A DNA stretch of 30,184 nucleotides from a virus: positions 1-30,184 of the IMG/VR virus record IMGVR_UViG_3300021378_001833. One strand, written 5' to 3'. Position numbers and translations under genes: made by a program. The notes beneath the pieces are model-generated. The model was not told the origin of the DNA and did not search any database. It saw nothing but the letters and a program-made list of their open reading frames with translations. Shown piece after piece: positions 1 to 7,135 of the stretch. How positions within the stretch are numbered: the first letter of the stretch is position 1; each line of letters starts with the position of its first letter.

Positions 1-329
1 GCCCCAAAACAGGCAACGTTATTGTAGTTAAGTTTGGTGATCCAAATATGGAGATCAAAAGGGATGATCCAGATCGTCGTCGTAGCTTTAGGGCTAGACA
101 TAAGTGTGATACAGCAAAGGATAAGACGACACCTCGTTACTGGTCTTGCAAGATGTGGAGCAAAAAGCCAGTAAACAAATCAGTATCTTCAGAAGCTTTA
201 GAGTGGGACGAGGAAGAACTAATCAGCGAGTGGGGCTGGGATGAATCTTCCGTTCTCGAAAACGCAGATGATTTTGTATCTTATGATCATTTAAAAGATT
301 GTAAAATAGTTGAAGAAGATGGCGTGTGA
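1..329 (+). CDS. 3' end of a conserved phage protein with an R/C-rich motif (5' partial)
   Basis: The frame is open from base 3 to the TGA at 327-329 and runs off the left edge, so the ATG at 48 is probably internal: the residues before it (reading VVKFGDPNME across the ATG) continue the same conserved stretch. The visible part has a basic segment with RRRSFRARHKCD followed by TTPRYWSCKMW, then an acidic, tryptophan-rich tail. From memory, the block FGDPNM...SFRARH.C...YWSC recurs in many marine tailed-phage proteins, often near capsid or prohead-protease genes. I cannot assign a function. The paired cysteines and basic residues could bind metal or nucleic acid, which is inference. The next gene begins 13 bases downstream with its own promoter, so this is likely the last gene of a preceding unit. 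Confidence 0.7.
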   Translation, partial: PKTGNVIVVKFGDPNMEIKRDDPDRRRSFRARHKCDTAKDKTTPRYWSCKMWSKKPVNKSVSSEALEWDEEELISEWGWDESSVLENADDFVSYDHLKDCKIVEEDGV

Positions 330-337
330 TTTATAAT
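310..337 (+). promoter_or_regulatory. sigma-70-like promoter abutting the GTG start at 343
   Basis: TTGAAG at 310-315, a 16-base spacer, then a perfect TATAAT at 332-337. Only five bases separate the -10 box from the GTG start codon, so initiation would fall at or next to the start codon and give an essentially leaderless mRNA for the sugar cassette. No Shine-Dalgarno sequence is present. Confidence 0.55.
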
Positions 338-342
338 CATGT

Positions 343-1167
343 GTGACTCCTGATAAAAAAGTATCTGTATTCTGTCTCTGGAGAGACTCTGAAAAAACAA
401 TCTCAAGAACTCTTAAACAACTAGAAGATCTGGAATCTTTAGTTGGATTCAGTTTTTCTTACTTCTTTTACGAAAACGACTCGAAGGACAATACAGTCGC
501 AGTTCTCGACGAATGGTTGTCCTCTAGATCTGGAGAGCTTAAATCAGAGAACCTAGATATGCAAAAGTTTGGGAGAACTACTGATCCCAAAAGAATGAAG
601 TTTTTGTGTAGATGTAGAAATGAAAGCAAAAAACTTGCTGGTTCGAATGATAGCGATTATTCTCTGTTGATAGATTCCGACATTAAGTTTAATAAAGAAA
701 ACTTTTCAAGGCAACTCGACACACTTGAGAACTGTGAGGATGCCGTTATGGTCACCGCCAATTCCAGGCAAAATATAGAAGACCTAACTTTTGGTTGTTG
801 TGCGGATTCATATTATGATGCTTACGCCTTCAAAGATAGACACGGCAACCAAGGGATGTATTGGTCTGACTGTCCATCTTATAAAAGCGATGACCAGTTT
901 AATTGGAAGCTTGGGAAACCAATAATTACGATGTCTTCTTTTGGGGGTCTTGCTGTTATAAAGTCAGATGTCTTTAATAAAGTTGAATGGAGCGCAGATA
1001 TTCATTGCGATCACGTTAACATGTGTTATGATATATCTAGATTTGGAAATATTTATGCAGACCCTAAAAGCAAGATATATGTAGAAGTTAATTTAGCTAA
1101 CTTAAATTTACAATCATTTGCTAATATGGCTAAATCTCAAAACGAAAATTACTACAAACATTTCTAA
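343..1167 (+). CDS. GT-A fold glycosyltransferase (CAP59/GT2-like)
   Basis: A 274-residue predicted glycosyltransferase of the nucleotide-sugar-dependent GT-A type. Visible marks are YENDSKDNT at residues 43-51, typical of the second strand of CAP59-type mannosyltransferases and GT2 enzymes, and an LLIDSD motif whose D111-x-D113 pair would hold the metal and nucleotide sugar. No membrane segment or signal peptide is seen, so it should act in the cytoplasm. The start is GTG: an ATG four bases earlier is in another frame and stops at once, and an in-frame TAA lies at 334-336. It leads a cassette of sugar genes and has its own promoter. Donor and acceptor are unknown; the GDP-mannose dehydratase downstream makes a GDP-hexose donor one possibility. 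Confidence 0.7.
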   Translation: MTPDKKVSVFCLWRDSEKTISRTLKQLEDLESLVGFSFSYFFYENDSKDNTVAVLDEWLSSRSGELKSENLDMQKFGRTTDPKRMKFLCRCRNESKKLAGSNDSDYSLLIDSDIKFNKENFSRQLDTLENCEDAVMVTANSRQNIEDLTFGCCADSYYDAYAFKDRHGNQGMYWSDCPSYKSDDQFNWKLGKPIITMSSFGGLAVIKSDVFNKVEWSADIHCDHVNMCYDISRFGNIYADPKSKIYVEVNLANLNLQSFANMAKSQNENYYKHF

Positions 1168-1168
1168 T

Positions 1169-1858
1169 ATGAAAACTTCAGAGTTATTTGACGAGATAAA
1201 AAAACAAAACAAAAAAAGCAAAGTACTGATACTGGGCTGTGGCCCGTCTTTGTCTGAAATTTCGCTAGATAAAGTAATAGACTTATCTGAAGACCACTTA
1301 ATAGCAACGATTAAACAATCCCACATACCTTTTGGTGATTATAGCGACTTTCAGTTTTTTAATTGCAACAATTTATTAAAATACCAAAGTAAAAAAACAA
1401 AATTTATATGCTGTTCTCCTAATAAACAAGACTGCGGACTTTGGGACAATCAAAATATAGACATTTTTTTTCATATGTCTCGACACCCCGAAAAAATGAT
1501 AAATGTTGAAAGCGATGATTATTTTTTTAAAAAAGATAATATGGGTAAATATTGGGGTCCAGGAATAATGACCGAAATTGTTTTGAGTTTTTTTTACAAT
1601 TTAGGAATAAAAGAAATAACAACTATTGGTTGGGATCTTTACAAAGGTTCCGATGACGGATATAAGCATTTTTATAAAGAATCAAATAGATCTTCATTTT
1701 TAAATCCAGCTGCACAAATGTATTCGGGAGAGATATCAGAATCTATATTAAATAGCAAAAGAATAAATGATTACTTTGCAAGTAAAAACGTTTCATTAAA
1801 ATGTTTAAAAAGCGATAGTTGTTTTTTGGACGATTCAATAGAAAGGGTGACATTATAA
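1169..1858 (+). CDS. GT42 sialyltransferase-like / DUF115-like protein
   Basis: 229 residues. The N-terminal VLILGCGPSLSEI (residues 19-31) is the nucleotide-binding start shared by DUF115 proteins of bacterial flagellin and surface-glycan clusters and by GT42 (Cst-type) sialyltransferases. A second conserved region is WGPGIMTE (129-136), then GIKEITTIGWDLY (146-158), close in layout to the GT42 segment ending in a G-x-D-F-Y-like motif. GT42 enzymes use CMP-activated nonulosonic acids, and the next gene encodes a CMP-ulosonate synthetase, so a transferase for that sugar is an attractive inference. ATG 1169 is preferred over upstream 1118 because it follows the preceding stop by one base. The gene is much more AT-rich than the dehydratase gene further on. 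DUF115 without transferase activity remains possible. Confidence 0.5.
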   Translation: MKTSELFDEIKKQNKKSKVLILGCGPSLSEISLDKVIDLSEDHLIATIKQSHIPFGDYSDFQFFNCNNLLKYQSKKTKFICCSPNKQDCGLWDNQNIDIFFHMSRHPEKMINVESDDYFFKKDNMGKYWGPGIMTEIVLSFFYNLGIKEITTIGWDLYKGSDDGYKHFYKESNRSSFLNPAAQMYSGEISESILNSKRINDYFASKNVSLKCLKSDSCFLDDSIERVTL

Positions 1859-3472
1859 ATGAAAATTTTAGATTGCACACTAAGAGATGGAGGATATCAT
1901 TGTAACTGGACTTTTGATAAAGATTTGGTTAATAATTTGATTGAATCGTTAAACAGTTATGTCAGCGTAATAGAACTTGGTTACAAATCCCGAAACAAAG
2001 AAAGAGGTCTTTGGGGGAGGTGTGATGACAATGAAGTAAACAAAGAACTAGAGAATTCATATGATAATCTGTGTTTTATGATAGACCTTAAAGAGTTCAA
2101 AAACAACACCAATGATCTTTCTATTGTAAGACCCTCTCACAGTTCTCCATTTTCCTATTGCCGTATAGCCATCAAGTATGAAGAATTAAGTTCTTTGAAA
2201 CCTGTATACGAATACTTAAAATCGATGGGTTATAAAATTTTTGTAAACTTAATGCAATCCTCTACTTTAGAAGAAAGCAAAATAAAAGATTTCCTAAATC
2301 ATATATCGGATTTTCATTTAGAGGGGGTTTATTTCGCGGATAGCTACGGTAACCTTGAATTCAAGACAATGTCTTCTATTTTAAAGGCAACCAAACAAAC
2401 AAAACACCTTCTCGGCTTTCATGGTCATGACAATTTTGGGCTTTCCTTTTCTAATTCCATATATTTAAATAATCTCGGGTATGAATATATAGACGGAACC
2501 ATACTGGGGATGGGAAGGGGTTGCGGAAACACAAGAACAGAACAGTTACTTCTTTATAAAAATAAAAACTTAACTAAAAAACAAATTAATATATTAGAAC
2601 CTTTTAGCAAACTCAAATATAAATATAACTGGGGTTTCTCTGTAAATCACATGATGTCCTCTTTAAGCGGTATGCACCCTACTGAAGCCCAAGAGATCTG
2701 CCGAAGTAACCTATCTGAGGATAAAAAATTCGAAAGCATAAAGAAGCTAAAGAAAAAAAAAGAAAAGGTTTCTGTTATCATACCCGCTAGATATGAATCT
2801 TCTAGATTCCCAGGGAAACCCTTAGCTAAATTATTTGGCAAAGAAATGATACTTTGGGTTTGTGAAAAAGCCTCACAGGCAGTTGGTGTTCAAAATGTTT
2901 ATGTGGCTTCTGACAGCGATGAAATATTTGAAGTAGTAAAAAAATCAGGTTATAAATACATAGAAACACCTTCCGATCTTGTAACAGGAACAGATAGAGT
3001 TGCTTATGCTTCTAAATTTGTAGATTCTGACATAATCATAAATATACAAGGAGACGAACCCCTTATAGAACCAGAAGATATCCTTAGGGTTATACAATCA
3101 AAAAAAGAGAATCCAGAAAAAATTATAAATTGTTATTCCAAGATTTCTAAGTCAGAATCGATTAACGATTTAAAGATACCGAAAATAGCTCTGAGTGACG
3201 ACCAAAATTTATTATATATAAGCAGAGGAGCTATTCCTTTTTCTAAATCAGGAGGCTCGGCTGTTTATAAGCAGGTGTGCATATATGGCTTTAACAAGAA
3301 AGATTTAAAAATATTTAATAATAAAAAAACAAAAACAGAAAAATTAGAAGATATAGAGATAATAAGATGTCTCGATAATAATATTATAGTAAAAATGGTC
3401 GAAACCTTTACTAAAGTAATTGCTGTTGATTACCCAGAGGATATAGATTTTATAGAAAATATGTTAAAATGA
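1859..3472 (+). CDS. fused DRE-TIM aldolase and CMP-KDO synthetase-like cytidylyltransferase
   Basis: A 537-residue two-domain enzyme. Residues about 1-285 are an HMGL-like (DRE-TIM) metallolyase: LDCTLRDGG (4-12) supplies R9 and metal ligand D10, HGHDN supplies H188 and H190, and GMGRGCGNT (217-225) is the glycine-rich family motif. After a lysine-rich linker (295-303), residues about 304-537 are KdsB-like: IPARYESSRFPGKPL (308-322), TGTDR (376-380), IQGDEP (396-401), IYGF (475-478) and VDYPED (523-528), so both metal aspartates are kept. KdsB enzymes join CTP to KDO or related 2-keto acids. The aldolase could supply that sugar by adding pyruvate to an aldose, so one polypeptide might make and activate a ulosonic acid. 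The coupled function is inference; the domain calls are firm. It starts directly after the preceding TAA and overlaps the HAD gene by four bases. Confidence 0.8.
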   Translation: MKILDCTLRDGGYHCNWTFDKDLVNNLIESLNSYVSVIELGYKSRNKERGLWGRCDDNEVNKELENSYDNLCFMIDLKEFKNNTNDLSIVRPSHSSPFSYCRIAIKYEELSSLKPVYEYLKSMGYKIFVNLMQSSTLEESKIKDFLNHISDFHLEGVYFADSYGNLEFKTMSSILKATKQTKHLLGFHGHDNFGLSFSNSIYLNNLGYEYIDGTILGMGRGCGNTRTEQLLLYKNKNLTKKQINILEPFSKLKYKYNWGFSVNHMMSSLSGMHPTEAQEICRSNLSEDKKFESIKKLKKKKEKVSVIIPARYESSRFPGKPLAKLFGKEMILWVCEKASQAVGVQNVYVASDSDEIFEVVKKSGYKYIETPSDLVTGTDRVAYASKFVDSDIIINIQGDEPLIEPEDILRVIQSKKENPEKIINCYSKISKSESINDLKIPKIALSDDQNLLYISRGAIPFSKSGGSAVYKQVCIYGFNKKDLKIFNNKKTKTEKLEDIEIIRCLDNNIIVKMVETFTKVIAVDYPEDIDFIENMLK

Positions 3473-3882
3473 AAAACAAAGACATAAAAAAATATAAAGA
3501 TTTACAGTCTTTTGAAAATTCAAACTCAGTGGCTATTGATTTTGATGGTGTAATACACAAAAACTCTAAAGGTTTTAATGATGGCACTATATATGATACA
3601 CCCGTAGAGGGAAGCTTAGAAGCCGTTAAAAAGATATTCAAAAAGGGTTATAAAATAGTAATTTTCACAGCAAAAGCTAAACCAGACAGGCCTCTGGTTA
3701 ACGGGTTAACAGGTGAGGAGCTTGTATGGGATTGGTTAAAAAAACATGATCTTAAAAAATACATTTCAGACGTTACCTGCGAAAAGCCTAGAGCTAAAAT
3801 TTATATAGACGATAAAGGGTATAGATTTCAAGATTGGAAAAATGCAATGTATTTTATTGAATCTATAGAAAATAACGTCTGA
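3469..3882 (+). CDS. small HAD-superfamily phosphatase
   Basis: 137 residues with the full set of HAD motifs: I is AIDFDGV (nucleophile D24 and acid/base D26), II is IFTAK (T67), III is K106 before PRAK, and IV is the D114-D115 pair in YIDDKGY. The protein is short, with no sizeable cap domain. The ATGA overlap with the aldolase/cytidylyltransferase gene implies translational coupling and a shared pathway. In KDO and sialic acid synthesis a HAD phosphatase (KdsC, NeuC-linked) removes phosphate from the ulosonic acid phosphate before CTP activation, and this protein may do the same. Many phage HAD proteins of this size are uncharacterised, so the substrate is inference. Confidence 0.75.
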   Translation: MKNKDIKKYKDLQSFENSNSVAIDFDGVIHKNSKGFNDGTIYDTPVEGSLEAVKKIFKKGYKIVIFTAKAKPDRPLVNGLTGEELVWDWLKKHDLKKYISDVTCEKPRAKIYIDDKGYRFQDWKNAMYFIESIENNV

Positions 3883-3893
3883 CTTTGTATTAT
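3866..3893 (+). promoter_or_regulatory. weak promoter candidate before the GTG start at 3900
   Basis: TATTAT at 3888-3893 lies six bases before the GTG at 3900. A poor -35 (TAGAAA, 3866-3871) sits 16 bases upstream of it. An overlapping TATACT at 3891-3896 is an alternative -10. It is listed because the spacing to the start codon matches the stronger promoters of this window. Confidence 0.3.
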
Positions 3894-3899
3894 ACTGTA

Positions 3900-4928
3900 G
3901 TGAAAAAAGTAATTATAACAGGGGTAACGGGTCAGGACGGAAGCTTAATGGCTGACTATTTATTAGCGAATACAGAACACACAATTATAGCAGGTGTTCG
4001 TCGTCTCAGTGTTAAGAATCACATTAACATAGAACACCTAAAATCAAATCCACGTTTCAAGCTGATCGACCTTGATGTTTCTGACCAGTCAAATGTGACT
4101 TCTGTTATCTCTGATGAAAAGCCAGACTATTTTATTAATTTTGCTGCCAATTCTTTTGTCGGGGCAAGCTGGACGATGCCAGTTAACCACATGGAGACCA
4201 ACTGCATGGCAGTTCTCTATCAACTTGAAGCTATTCGCAAACATTGCCCTAAATGCAAATACTACAACGCTGGCTCGTCTGAAGAGTTTGGTGACATTGT
4301 TACTGTCCCTCAAGACGAAACACACCCACTGCGCCCCAGAAGCCCTTACGGAGCATCTAAGGCCGCAGCGAGACACTTAGTAAAAGTATGGCGTGAAAGT
4401 TACAACCTGTATGCTGTTCAAGGATGGCTATTTAATCACGAAGGCATTCGTCGTGGAGAAGAATTCCTTACCCGCAAAGTAACCAAGGGTGTTGCTGAAA
4501 TTTTTGACAAAACAAGAAAAGGCAAAAAAATTAAACCACTACAACTAGGCAACCTTGATGCAAAAAGAGATTGGTCTGATGCGGAAGATTTTGTGGATGG
4601 AATTTGGAAAATGCTAAACCAAGAAGAACCAAAAGAATATGTCCTTGCTTCTGGACAAACTCATACTATTAGATCTTTTGTGGAGGCGGCTTTTTCTTAC
4701 GCTGGATTTGGCGCAGAAGAGTGTAGGTGGGTTGGAGAGGGAATTAACGAGAAGTATTTTCATGGTAATGATGTGTTGGTTGAGATAAACGTAAAATTTT
4801 ACAGGCCAGCAGAAGTAGAGCTCCTGTTGGGAGATCCTTCCAGAGCGGAGAAAGAGCTTGGATGGGTAAGGAAAACAGACTTTAACGGCTTAGTTAAAAA
4901 GATGGTTGACAAAGACATTGATCTTTGA
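3900..4928 (+). CDS. gmd: GDP-mannose 4,6-dehydratase
   Basis: 342 residues, the usual length for the family. An extended short-chain dehydrogenase that would convert GDP-mannose to GDP-4-keto-6-deoxymannose in the cytoplasm, the precursor of GDP-fucose, rhamnose and perosamine. Evidence: NADP-binding GVTGQDG (8-14), catalytic S126 and E128 in AGSSEEFG, Y150 and K154 in SPYGASK, and the family block GWLFNHEGIRRGEEFLTRK. Threonine of the usual S-T-S-E motif is replaced by serine, a conservative change. GTG 3900 gives the canonical MKKVIITG start; TTG 3885 would add five residues never seen in the family. It is noticeably richer in GC than the four genes before it, suggesting a different origin. 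Phages use this enzyme for glycan or LPS remodelling. No GDP-fucose synthase is seen here. Confidence 0.92.
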   Translation: MKKVIITGVTGQDGSLMADYLLANTEHTIIAGVRRLSVKNHINIEHLKSNPRFKLIDLDVSDQSNVTSVISDEKPDYFINFAANSFVGASWTMPVNHMETNCMAVLYQLEAIRKHCPKCKYYNAGSSEEFGDIVTVPQDETHPLRPRSPYGASKAAARHLVKVWRESYNLYAVQGWLFNHEGIRRGEEFLTRKVTKGVAEIFDKTRKGKKIKPLQLGNLDAKRDWSDAEDFVDGIWKMLNQEEPKEYVLASGQTHTIRSFVEAAFSYAGFGAEECRWVGEGINEKYFHGNDVLVEINVKFYRPAEVELLLGDPSRAEKELGWVRKTDFNGLVKKMVDKDIDL

Positions 4929-4934
4929 TACTAT
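4906..4934 (+). promoter_or_regulatory. sigma-70 promoter abutting the ATG at 4941
   Basis: A perfect TTGACA at 4906-4911, a 17-base spacer, and TACTAT at 4929-4934, preceded by TGA (4926-4928) as an extended -10. Six bases then separate the -10 box from ATG 4941. The -35 lies inside the end of the dehydratase gene. It would drive the recombination-replication operon with a leaderless message. Confidence 0.6.
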
Positions 4935-4940
4935 CTATTT

Positions 4941-5402
4941 ATGCCAAGAGGTAAAAAAGAATGCTCATCGTGCGGGTCCTTCGTCGGGGTTAGGCAGTCG
5001 GTTTGTTCTTGTGGCTTTGAATTTTCCAAGACGGAGAAAAAAGACAAAGTCAAAAAAAGCAAATCGACAATAAACAAGAGAGAAATACTAATCCGTTTGG
5101 TTGAACAGCCAAAAACTGGTAAAAGGTTCTTTTTTGCTAGGGAAATGAAGATGCTTAACGATCTATGTGATCGTTACTCTCTTGAGTTCATGAATATAGT
5201 TAGCTTCTACAAGAAGCTAGACTCATTAGCTTACCTTGTCAGCCCTAAGTTAAAAGCTGTATTGGATCAAAAGTTCAGGGCATTCAATTATGTGGTTGAC
5301 AATAGTAAATACCCCAGCTATACTATAGGGGAAAAGTTCGGTGACGACAAGAAAGTCACAAAGAAAAACAAAACAATAAAAGACTTCCTAGATGAGCGAT
5401 AA
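4941..5402 (+). CDS. zinc-ribbon protein preceding uvsX
   Basis: 153 residues. The N-terminus carries four cysteines, C8-x2-C11 and C22-x-C24 (CSSCG and CSCG), a compact zinc ribbon. A lysine-rich linker (residues 32-46) follows, then a helical domain and a lysine-rich C-terminus (KKNKTIKDF). I do not recognise the family. It is the first gene of the recombination-replication operon and overlaps uvsX by 11 bases, so a DNA-binding accessory role, for example a recombinase mediator, is a guess from context only. It has a strong promoter directly upstream and no Shine-Dalgarno sequence. Confidence 0.65.
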   Translation: MPRGKKECSSCGSFVGVRQSVCSCGFEFSKTEKKDKVKKSKSTINKREILIRLVEQPKTGKRFFFAREMKMLNDLCDRYSLEFMNIVSFYKKLDSLAYLVSPKLKAVLDQKFRAFNYVVDNSKYPSYTIGEKFGDDKKVTKKNKTIKDFLDER

Positions 5403-6510
5403 ATTAAATTCAAAAAACCTATTAGACAGCTTCTTAAAATCAAACAAAGAAGACCATTACAATTTCGAAGAAGAAATTGATTATAAAATCTCCAGCGGAT
5501 CACTTCAGTTTGACTTGCATCTTGGCGGAGGTTTCGGCCCAGGACTGCATAGATTTTGTGGCATGAATGAGGGAGGTAAAACCTCTGAAGCCCTAGAGGT
5601 GGCAAAGAACTTTTTACTGACGCTCCCAAACTCTAAAGCTGTTTATTTCAAGGCTGAAGGAAGGCTTTCTCCAGAGATGAAAAAAAGATCTGGTGTCAAG
5701 TTTGTTACCAAAGCTGAAGAATGGGTTGACGGAACATGTTTCGTTTTTGAGTCCAACATCTACGAAACCGTTGTGGACTTGATGAGACAACTAGTATCAA
5801 ATAATGACGAAGAAACTAAATATTGTTTTCTTCTTGATTCTGTAGATGGGTTAATCTTAAAAAACGATATGGATAAACCCTTCGAGGACTCTGCCAAAAT
5901 TGCTGGCGGAGCGGTTGTGGCTGGGACCTTCATGAAGAAAATGTCTATAGCTCTCGCTAAGAGAGGCCACATGGCTATCTTCATTTCTCAGGTTAGGGCG
6001 GACATCAAATTAGACCCATACAGTAAAGCTCCCATTAGACAAACAAGTGCTACAGGAGGAAACGCCCTACTGCACTTTGCTAACTGGATCATTGAGTTTG
6101 AAGCCAGATATAATAAGGATATAATTTTAAAAAACCCATCTATAAAAAAGATGGATGCCCAGAAAAACCCAGCAGTAGGTCATTTTGCTAGCGTTACAAT
6201 TAAAAAATCCCCTAATGAAAAAACAAATACAAGGCTCACATACCCCGTAAGATACGGAAGGTCATCTGGCACATCTATTTGGATTGAGAAAGAAATTGTG
6301 GATCTCTTATTTGCTTGGGAGTTTTTGATAAAGAAGGGTTCTTGGATAAAAGCTACAGAAGAATTTCTAGAGCTTCTTACTGAGAACAATCTTGAGTTCC
6401 CTGAGAAAATACAAGGAGAGGCTAACGTGTTTAAGCAAATTGAGAGCAGCGAAGACTTGTCCGATTTCTTGGTTGATTATTTCAAGAAGGCTATAGGCGA
6501 GTTAACATGA
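5392..6510 (+). CDS. uvsX: UvsX/RecA-like recombinase
   Basis: 372 residues, RecA-superfamily ATPase that would form filaments on single-stranded DNA and drive strand exchange in phage recombination and recombination-dependent replication. Walker A is GMNEGGKT (57-64). VYFKAEGRL (84-92) matches the RecA FIDAEHAL segment, with E89 as catalytic glutamate. Walker B is CFLLDS (145-150), and the DNA-binding L2-like loop QTSATGGNALLHF is at 217-229. The N-terminal oligomerisation region is short and the C-terminus (about 310-372) is acidic and divergent, as in T4-type UvsX rather than bacterial RecA. It is embedded between the zinc-ribbon protein and a nuclease gene it overlaps by four bases. Confidence 0.88.
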   Translation: MSDKLNSKNLLDSFLKSNKEDHYNFEEEIDYKISSGSLQFDLHLGGGFGPGLHRFCGMNEGGKTSEALEVAKNFLLTLPNSKAVYFKAEGRLSPEMKKRSGVKFVTKAEEWVDGTCFVFESNIYETVVDLMRQLVSNNDEETKYCFLLDSVDGLILKNDMDKPFEDSAKIAGGAVVAGTFMKKMSIALAKRGHMAIFISQVRADIKLDPYSKAPIRQTSATGGNALLHFANWIIEFEARYNKDIILKNPSIKKMDAQKNPAVGHFASVTIKKSPNEKTNTRLTYPVRYGRSSGTSIWIEKEIVDLLFAWEFLIKKGSWIKATEEFLELLTENNLEFPEKIQGEANVFKQIESSEDLSDFLVDYFKKAIGELT

Positions 6511-6914
6511 AATTCCTAGATCCATTAGGCAAACAAAGAAACCTAAAGGGTGCTAAGAAATATTTGATTGATTGGGAAGCTAAGAGCAGAAGCAAGTTTC
6601 AAAAAAACGTCAAAGATTTTTTAAAAGATTATTGGCTCCATGATATTGTTTTTGAAGAATTCAGAATAGTCGGAACAAGAATGTCCTTGGATTTTTACAA
6701 TGCCAACAAGAAAGTCGCCGTAGAAGTCCAAGGAGATCAACATACTAAGTATGTCAAGCATTTTCACAAGACTAGGCTTAAGTATTTGGAACAGCTTAAG
6801 AGGGATCAAAAGAAGCTTGACTTCTGTAATTTAAATGATATAAAGCTGGTAGAGATATACTCAACAGACGTTGTTACAGCATCTCTATTTAAAGACCAAG
6901 ATATATATTTATGA
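6507..6914 (+). CDS. PD-(D/E)XK endonuclease (Vsr/DUF559-like)
   Basis: 135 residues. The core reads FEEF (49-52), then SLDFYN with D62, then AVEVQGDQH with E73 and Q75 (the D-x10-E-x-Q arrangement of Vsr-like and DUF559-like PD-(D/E)XK nucleases) followed by H79. It lacks obvious zinc ligands. Coupled by an ATGA overlap to uvsX, it may cut recombination intermediates or trim ends for the recombinase; a Holliday-junction or mismatch role cannot be told apart from sequence alone. An unrelated homing function seems unlikely because it lies in a tight operon without intron or DNA-binding extension. Confidence 0.65.
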   Translation: MKFLDPLGKQRNLKGAKKYLIDWEAKSRSKFQKNVKDFLKDYWLHDIVFEEFRIVGTRMSLDFYNANKKVAVEVQGDQHTKYVKHFHKTRLKYLEQLKRDQKKLDFCNLNDIKLVEIYSTDVVTASLFKDQDIYL

Positions 6915-7135
6915 AAGAAGAGGAAGTAGAATTTTCAATACCAGATAACTTTATAGAACAGATATATGAGTTAAGTGGTGGGGCCGATAAGTATAAAGGT
7001 ATGATCCTTGTATTATGCACAGAGCATGGTTCTCCCATGATATATTCAAAATACGATTCCTCCATAGTAGAGCTTGGCCTTAAGCAAGCTATGGTCAACT
7101 TTATCGAAGGCAACGTCGAACCCTCTTCAAAATGA
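6911..7135 (+). CDS. small protein between nuclease and helicase
   Basis: 74 residues, acidic N-terminus (MKEEEVEF), a predicted mixed alpha/beta body and a helical C-terminal third. There are no cysteine pairs, membrane segments or known motifs. It overlaps the nuclease gene and the helicase gene by four bases each, so it is real and translationally coupled. I do not recognise it. A helicase-loader or inhibitor role would be a guess from position. Confidence 0.6.
   Translation: MKEEEVEFSIPDNFIEQIYELSGGADKYKGMILVLCTEHGSPMIYSKYDSSIVELGLKQAMVNFIEGNVEPSSK

Noticed and set aside
1118-1168. Upstream start for the GT42/DUF115-like gene
   Set aside because: The added 17 residues overlap the preceding gene and lack family similarity; ATG 1169 follows the stop by one base.
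3885-3899. TTG start for the dehydratase gene five codons upstream
   Set aside because: GTG 3900 gives the canonical MKKVIITG start of the family and lies six bases after a -10-like box; the extra five residues have no homology support.
4089-4376. Antisense and alternate-frame open frames within the dehydratase gene (also 4114-4380)
   Set aside because: They lie wholly inside a strongly conserved enzyme gene whose higher GC content naturally lengthens shadow frames; no homology or start context supports them.
4941-5402. Calling the zinc-ribbon protein a UvsY-type mediator
   Set aside because: Only position beside uvsX supports it; no sequence motif of a recombination mediator is visible.
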